DNA of 15,572 bases from positions 1 through 15,572 of the forward strand of contig ASKX01000014.1 in NCBI GenBank assembly GCA_000398025.1. Reading direction: 5' to 3'. Each line of letters begins with the position of its first letter. Positions within the stretch are counted from its first letter, which is position 1. The DNA comes from Candidatus Paceibacter normanii SCGC AAA255-P19. GTDB taxonomy: Bacteria > Patescibacteriota > Minisyncoccia > Minisyncoccales > Paceibacteraceae. Positions 12,137-15,572 of the stretch are shown piece after piece. The notes under the pieces were generated by a model that worked only from the letters and a program-made list of their open reading frames with translations, searched no databases and was not told the DNA's origin. Position numbers and translations under genes: made by a program.

Positions 12137-12191
12137 TCAATGAAAAATAAATTTTTCATTTCCAACTTCGTTTTTTATTCTAAAAAACTCG
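12137..12191 (+). repeat. Two-hairpin interspersed element, copy D, inside a duplication
   Basis: After TC, hairpin 1 is AATGAAAAAT/ATTTTTCATT (12139-12160, 10 perfect bp). The 9-nt spacer TCCAACTTC (12161-12169) follows, then hairpin 2 GTTTTTTA/TAAAAAAC around TTC (12170-12188, 8 perfect bp) and TCG (12189-12191). It is bracketed by the 23-bp direct repeat, which is what an insertion with target duplication, or a duplication that captured the element, would leave. Confidence 0.7.
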
Positions 12192-12838
12192 TTGAATGGC
12201 GAATTATAAAATAATATGGAACTAAAAATTGTATTCATGGGCACCCCAGAATTTGGGGCCATTATTTTAGAGAAACTTATTAAGGGCGGATATAAGCCGC
12301 TTTTAGTTTTGACCGCTCTAGACAAACCAGTAGGCCGAAAGCAAACCATTACTCCCCCACCCGTTCCGGCAATAGCTACAATATTTTTTTCTGGAGAAAT
12401 ATAGCCAGCGTCAGCTGCCATCAAACTTACCTCCACTGCAACTTTCGTTCCTTCGGAAAATAATTTTAAAGCATCACACAATGTCATCAAAGGAAATACT
12501 CCGCCATATCTCTTATTCATCGCTCTTTCAACGCCACTTAAAGCTTGTACGCCTCTAACCGGAATTATTCCTTTCTCTTTAAATTTTGTTAGATTGCTTT
12601 CCCAAGCTTTTTTGTATTCTTCGTGGGTAGTGCCAGCGTGTAAGGTAACAGCAATCACTTCTAAATTAGGCGCTTTCTCTTTAGCTTTTAAAGCGGTCTT
12701 ACCAGTATAAGTAGCTACCACGATTTGCTTAATATTGTTATCTTTAGCGTAATTTGTCGCCAACTCAACAGTTTTATCAGTATTTACTCTGCCCGGTGTC
12801 TTAAAATAAGTAATGTTTTTTGTTTCAAAATCCGCCAT
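12137..12838 (-). CDS. Pyruvate kinase alpha/beta-domain protein, 3' end replaced by antisense fmt
   Basis: Residues 1 to about 161 match the stand-alone pyruvate-kinase C-terminal domain proteins: TYFKTPGRVNTDKTVELATNYA, QIVVATYTGKTALKAKE (a phosphate-binding-like strand-loop), VIAVTLHAGTTHEEYK, ISPEKNIVAIAGTGGG (148-162). Such proteins normally continue about 25 residues with GADTAIV...; here the frame goes on for 71 residues that are the complement of fmt and of the interspersed element (VMVCFRPTGLSRAV...), so the real gene is truncated at about 12353. The role of this family is unknown; it lacks the catalytic barrel and is not a pyruvate kinase. ATG 12838 lies 6 nt after a TATAAT on the minus strand, and 7 nt after the upstream methyltransferase stop. 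Confidence 0.8.
   Translation of the reverse strand: MADFETKNITYFKTPGRVNTDKTVELATNYAKDNNIKQIVVATYTGKTALKAKEKAPNLEVIAVTLHAGTTHEEYKKAWESNLTKFKEKGIIPVRGVQALSGVERAMNKRYGGVFPLMTLCDALKLFSEGTKVAVEVSLMAADAGYISPEKNIVAIAGTGGGVMVCFRPTGLSRAVKTKSGLYPPLISFSKIMAPNSGVPMNTIFSSILFYNSPFNEFFRIKNEVGNEKFIFH
12191..12213 (+). repeat. 23-bp direct repeat, right copy
   Basis: It is identical to 12113-12135, so it encodes a second VEWRIIK followed by TAA, out of any gene. The fmt fragment ATG begins 2 nt later, so the ancestral order was probably the unknown gene directly followed by fmt. Confidence 0.9.
12216..12404 (+). pseudogene. fmt: Methionyl-tRNA formyltransferase N-terminal fragment
   Basis: The first 50 residues are the formyltransferase N-terminus: MELKIVFMGTPEFGAIILEK, then a YKPLLVLTALDKPVGR strand-loop and TITPPPV, the canonical 'PDKP.GRG....PPPVK' region of Fmt, which formylates initiator Met-tRNA. 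After TPPPV (12365) similarity stops at once; the next 12 codons (PAIATIFFSGEI) are simply the antisense of the pyruvate-kinase-like gene, and a stop follows. About 250 residues, including the rest of the formyl-folate site and the tRNA-binding domain, are missing. The fragment cannot be active. There is no SD; the spacing fits a gene that once followed the upstream unknown protein. Confidence 0.85.
12352..12365. other. Recombination or assembly junction between fmt and the PK-like gene
   Basis: The short GC-rich tract CTCCCCCACCCGTT reads as Fmt PPPV on the plus strand and as the conserved GTGGG of the pyruvate-kinase C-terminal domain on the minus strand. Left of it both strands make sense only as fmt, right of it only as the PK-like gene. 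This fits joining at a microhomology. Confidence 0.75.
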
Positions 12839-12844
12839 ATGTTT

Positions 12845-12850
12845 ATTATA
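12845..12850 (-). promoter_or_regulatory. Likely -10 box of the PK-like gene (leaderless geometry)
   Basis: TATAAT on the minus strand ends exactly 6 nt before the ATG at 12838, with no SD. No good -35 is seen 16-18 nt upstream. It overlaps the methyltransferase stop, so the gene may have its own promoter besides being last in the leftward operon. Confidence 0.4.
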
Positions 12851-13703
12851 TCAAATTTAAGAAATACATTGGAGTAATTTTAGAATAGTCATGATCTTTA
12901 GCTTCATAAATCTTTAAAATTTCAAAAAACTTTTCTAGCCTTTTTTCTTCCTCGTCCCTATAGGGATAGTAATAAACTTTGTTAACATATTTTTTACACC
13001 AAAAATTCCAAACTATATCCAAAATTTTATTCAAATTCTCAGATTCAAAATTGAATTTATCTCCAACTCTAAGTTTTTCCAATATTTTTTGGGGTTCTGA
13101 AAATGTTCCCTTGTGATCTTCTGGATCATAACAAAAAATTTGAAGCTCGAAGACTAATTCTAACGCACTTCTATAATTAGGTTCCTTTTTTGAAAAATGT
13201 TCTAAAAGTTCATCGATTGTTTTGAATGGTTTTTCTCTTGGTACAGAAAAAAACCGCGTCATAAAGATTCCGTTTGGTTTTAATACCCTTTTAACTTCTA
13301 ATAATAATTTATCTCTTTCTTCCCATTTGACATTTGATAAAACACAATCTCCCATAACAACATCAAAAGCATTATCCTCTAAAGAATTTTTAAGCCAGTC
13401 TTCATTAATTACAACTTCATTTGGATCTCTTACCTTCAAGATAAAATCCATGGCTAAAATCATTTCTTTATTTATATCTATACAAGTTGTTTTATAGCCA
13501 AGCTCAACTAACGCCTCTCTTATTTCGGGTGTTACTCCTAGAACTAACGCCTTCATTTCTTCGGTTCCTTTTATTTCTATTAGCCATTCCTTATATTTTT
13601 CAGCTTCATTTTCAGAAACACGACTAGGTGGAGTAAAATAAGTATTCCACATATTTGCAATTTGTTTCCACGGGGCTGAAGTTGTTTTTATTTCTTCTTT
13701 CAT
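12846..13703 (-). CDS. Class I SAM-dependent methyltransferase
   Basis: The 285-residue protein has a Rossmann methyltransferase domain: motif I as KALVLGVTPEIREALVELGY (51-70), where the usual GxGxG is GVTPE; the acidic strand end TTCIDIN (D76) that would hold the ribose of SAM; NAFDVVMGDCVLSNV (111-125) for motif IV; and VKRVLKPNGIFMTRFF (138-153). An N-terminal segment with WNTYFTPPSRVSE and a C-terminal 120 residues rich in aromatics probably form the substrate pocket; the substrate is unknown. Its ATG overlaps the stop of the upstream hydrolase (ATGA), so it is part of a leftward operon with two hydrolases. No signal or membrane segment is present. Confidence 0.8.
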   Translation of the reverse strand: MKEEIKTTSAPWKQIANMWNTYFTPPSRVSENEAEKYKEWLIEIKGTEEMKALVLGVTPEIREALVELGYKTTCIDINKEMILAMDFILKVRDPNEVVINEDWLKNSLEDNAFDVVMGDCVLSNVKWEERDKLLLEVKRVLKPNGIFMTRFFSVPREKPFKTIDELLEHFSKKEPNYRSALELVFELQIFCYDPEDHKGTFSEPQKILEKLRVGDKFNFESENLNKILDIVWNFWCKKYVNKVYYYPYRDEEEKRLEKFFEILKIYEAKDHDYSKITPMYFLNLI

Positions 13704-14563
13704 GGGTTTCTCAACCAGTTACCTATTATTTTTGCTAATTTGGCTTCAAAATCAACAAATCCATGCCCACTATTTTTTACTAATTTAATATCACAATTTT
13801 TTACATTTTCTCTCAGAATATTTAGTTTCTCCTCTGGCTTAGCTTGATAATTATCTTTAGAGCCAAACACTACTAATATTGGACAATTTACATCTTTAAT
13901 TTCTCTTAATTCCCCTGAATAATCAAATATTCTTCCCGAAGCGCTTTTTGGGTCAGCAACGCTTAAGAACATTTTTGCATTCAATAGTTGATAAAACGCC
14001 ATCCATTTGGGTACGGGGCTATTACTTTCACCTTTTTTGACCATTTGCTTGGCAATGGCTAATGATTTTCGGTATTTATTTTTAAGCATTATTTTAGTGA
14101 AAGCAACATCATCCACTGGCGCTAGTAATACCAAACTTTTTACTCTTCTATCTTTTGTTTTGTATTTGTAAAATGTAGCCTTCTGACAACCTAAACTATG
14201 GCCTTGTAGAATTATTTTTTTATACCCTTTCCTACTTAAAAAATCTATAGCAGCTTTTATATCAAAAATACAATCTTTAAATTCTTCTAAACTCCCTCCA
14301 ATTCTTACATAGTCTACTTTTGATCTTTTCCTTTTAATGAAGTCGTTGATGATCCCAGCCCCTCGATTGTTAAAGGTTAAAAAGGCAAAACCTCTGGCAA
14401 CAGCTTCTTTTGCCACGTAATCTATGAATTTATTTTCATAAAAATTTCCTACCCAACCGTGGATATGAATTAAAGCTTTAATAGTTTTTCTATCAGGTTC
14501 AAACAGTAGACTGTGTAATTCTAGACCATCTTTAGTTGCTATTCTTTGAAATGTTGTCGCCAC
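13700..14563 (-). CDS. Alpha/beta hydrolase, first of two paralogues
   Basis: The 287-residue serine hydrolase has a complete catalytic triad in the usual order: nucleophile elbow GHSLG (S123), acid in FGSKDNYQ (D237) and base in NSGHGF (H267). The oxyanion-side HIHGWVGN (33-40) and FNNRGAG (64-70) match its paralogue immediately upstream. There is no signal peptide, so it acts in the cytoplasm. Likely an esterase or thioesterase-type enzyme; the substrate is unknown. It starts 5 nt after the paralogue's stop and overlaps the methyltransferase start by 4 bp. Confidence 0.85.
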   Translation of the reverse strand: MATTFQRIATKDGLELHSLLFEPDRKTIKALIHIHGWVGNFYENKFIDYVAKEAVARGFAFLTFNNRGAGIINDFIKRKRSKVDYVRIGGSLEEFKDCIFDIKAAIDFLSRKGYKKIILQGHSLGCQKATFYKYKTKDRRVKSLVLLAPVDDVAFTKIMLKNKYRKSLAIAKQMVKKGESNSPVPKWMAFYQLLNAKMFLSVADPKSASGRIFDYSGELREIKDVNCPILVVFGSKDNYQAKPEEKLNILRENVKNCDIKLVKNSGHGFVDFEAKLAKIIGNWLRNP

Positions 14564-14568
14564 AAAAT

Positions 14569-15480
14569 TTAATTTGAAATTAGCCAGCTGGAGATGATTT
14601 TTGATAGTTGTTTCTGGTGCTTGCTGAAGCCATGGTCTGCTCCTTTGACAATTTTGTATTTAAATTCCGGCTTGTGTTTTTTCAAAATATCGACAAGCTT
14701 TGGAATGTTCCCCCAGCCATATTCATCTTTTTCTCCATAGACAACCAAAGCGGGCTTATTAATGGATTTGAAATGGCGGAAAAGTGATTTTTTAGAAAGC
14801 TTAAGATTTTTTATCTGTTCTAAAAAAGGAAAAACATTGTAATCTCCATTAGGATTGGCGATATCATAAAAGCTAATATAAGAAAATATCTCTTCTGGCA
14901 AAAGATCAGTAATAATTTCTTCCCCCTTTCCTTTTTTAATTTTTTCCTTAGATTCTTTTAACAACTTAAAGAATTTCTTTCTACCGAGCATATTATAGTA
15001 AATCCCAGTATCATCACCTCCGCTTAAGAGAATATACTTGGAAACTTTATTTTTGGGTTTGTAATAGTGGTAAACGCAAATTTTGTTTGCACCAGTGGAT
15101 TCGCCAATGAGATAGAATTTGCGATAACCTAATTTTTCCAAATATTTTATTGCTCCATCTATATCTTTTAAACAATCTTTAATTCTCTCATAGGCCATAC
15201 CAAAGCGCTTCCTTTTTTTCTTGCCTCTTTCTGCCACATCTAATTTTTTAATAAGGTGAGCGCCCCGGTTGTTGAAGAGAAGAAAAGAAATACCCTTCTT
15301 GCTTAAAGCTTTTGCCTGCTCATCTCGTTGGTCATCATGATAAAAAACAGATGTGCTACCGTTTCCGTGCAAATGAATTGCCACTTTTTTACTTCTTGGT
15401 GTTTCATATAACAATCCTGGCAAAATCGGCCCGTCCCCAGTCTTTATTTGAACTAATTTAGGTCTTAGTACATTGCTCAT
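14569..15480 (-). CDS. Alpha/beta hydrolase, second of two paralogues
   Basis: The 303-residue relative of the neighbouring hydrolase has a GESTG nucleophile elbow (S128) in place of GHSLG, the acid in YGEKDEYG (D252) and the base in GADHGF (H283). HLHGNGSTSVF (36-46) and FNNRGAH (69-75) are shared, as is the order KDC..DI..AI.YL.KLGYRK..L.G before the elbow, which points to a tandem duplication followed by divergence. The different elbow (EST versus HSL) suggests different substrates. Its ATG overlaps the stop of a further upstream gene (ATGA), so the operon continues past the window. Confidence 0.85.
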   Translation of the reverse strand: MSNVLRPKLVQIKTGDGPILPGLLYETPRSKKVAIHLHGNGSTSVFYHDDQRDEQAKALSKKGISFLLFNNRGAHLIKKLDVAERGKKKRKRFGMAYERIKDCLKDIDGAIKYLEKLGYRKFYLIGESTGANKICVYHYYKPKNKVSKYILLSGGDDTGIYYNMLGRKKFFKLLKESKEKIKKGKGEEIITDLLPEEIFSYISFYDIANPNGDYNVFPFLEQIKNLKLSKKSLFRHFKSINKPALVVYGEKDEYGWGNIPKLVDILKKHKPEFKYKIVKGADHGFSKHQKQLSKIISSWLISN

Positions 15481-15572
15481 AGATTATATTCCCAGAAGGG
15501 CTGCCATTTGAAAGGCACGCTTAAGCAGTCCTCGATAGTTTTGCTGTCAGCTAAGGTGTCTAAACCATATTG
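15477..15572 (-). CDS. C-terminal end of an unknown gene (partial)
   Basis: Thirty-one codons run in frame from the window edge to a TGA at 15479-15477 that overlaps the ATG of the hydrolase (ATGA). The peptide ends VPFKWQPFWEYNL and is rich in W, F and Y. I do not recognise it. The ATGA coupling, as at the other three joins of this kind in the window, supports it being the upstream gene of the same leftward operon. Confidence 0.6.
   Translation of the reverse strand, partial: QYGLDTLADSKTIEDCLSVPFKWQPFWEYNL

Noticed and set aside
12139..12188. Element D as a rho-independent terminator
   Set aside because: The stems are pure A/T, no T-run follows hairpin 1, and the matching elements also lie 5' of genes.
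1..15572. tRNA or rRNA genes
   Set aside because: I looked for T-arm GGTTCGA-type motifs with acceptor stems on both strands and for rRNA-like blocks and saw none.

Overview
The window looks like a stretch of a small-genome, AT-rich bacterium, most likely from the Patescibacteria (CPR). Three things suggest this. The genes are short, tightly packed and rich in A/T and lysine. Most starts lack a Shine-Dalgarno sequence. The gene mix also fits: a bacterial MurC, an actinobacterial/archaeal-type inositol-phosphate synthase, a TrmB regulator and an AmmeMemoRadiSam set. This placement is inferred from style and gene content, not from a marker gene.

Layout. Bases 1-330 hold the 5' end of a leftward gene (NAD synthetase-like, low certainty) with a near-consensus promoter, a leader hairpin and a perfect Shine-Dalgarno, divergent from a rightward TrmB-type regulator. 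A strong terminator (956-985) separates that regulator from a 56-residue membrane-anchored polyproline protein missed by simple ORF length cut-offs, and then leftward murC and thpR. From 3249 a long rightward gene train follows: a radical-SAM AmrS enzyme, a LigB/MEMO-like protein, a 98-residue unknown, an AroK-family kinase overlapping threonine synthase, the two house-cleaning NTP pyrophosphatases RdgB and Maf, and a TIM-barrel sugar isomerase. A new consensus promoter (8892-8921) then drives an HD hydrolase and AMMECR1. Leftward ino1 converges on AMMECR1 and is divergent from a PadR regulator plus a lysine-rich unknown; a perfect 28-bp palindrome sits between ino1 and padR, over the ino1 promoter. 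The right end is a leftward operon: a partial unknown gene, two paralogous alpha/beta hydrolases, a methyltransferase, and a pyruvate-kinase C-terminal-domain protein.

Most notable signals. (1) Four intergenic copies of what looks like one small two-hairpin element, with stem sequences that differ but stay paired, a conserved CTTC-type spacer and a TCG end. They lie at 3172-3243 (inverted), 8949-9001, 10142-10181 and 12137-12191; the last is bracketed by a 23-bp direct repeat that duplicates the end of the preceding gene, as expected of a mobile sequence. (2) A clean junction near 12352-12365 joins the first 50 codons of methionyl-tRNA formyltransferase to the pyruvate-kinase-like gene on the other strand, destroying the 3' ends of both. 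(3) Several first-in-operon genes have a -10 box exactly 6-8 nt before the ATG and no ribosome binding site, pointing to leaderless mRNAs. (4) The AmmeMemoRadiSam set is split, AmrS lacks its usual C-terminal tail and AMMECR1 carries an insertion. (5) The AroK-like kinase lacks key shikimate-binding residues and overlaps thrC, raising the possibility that it is a homoserine kinase.
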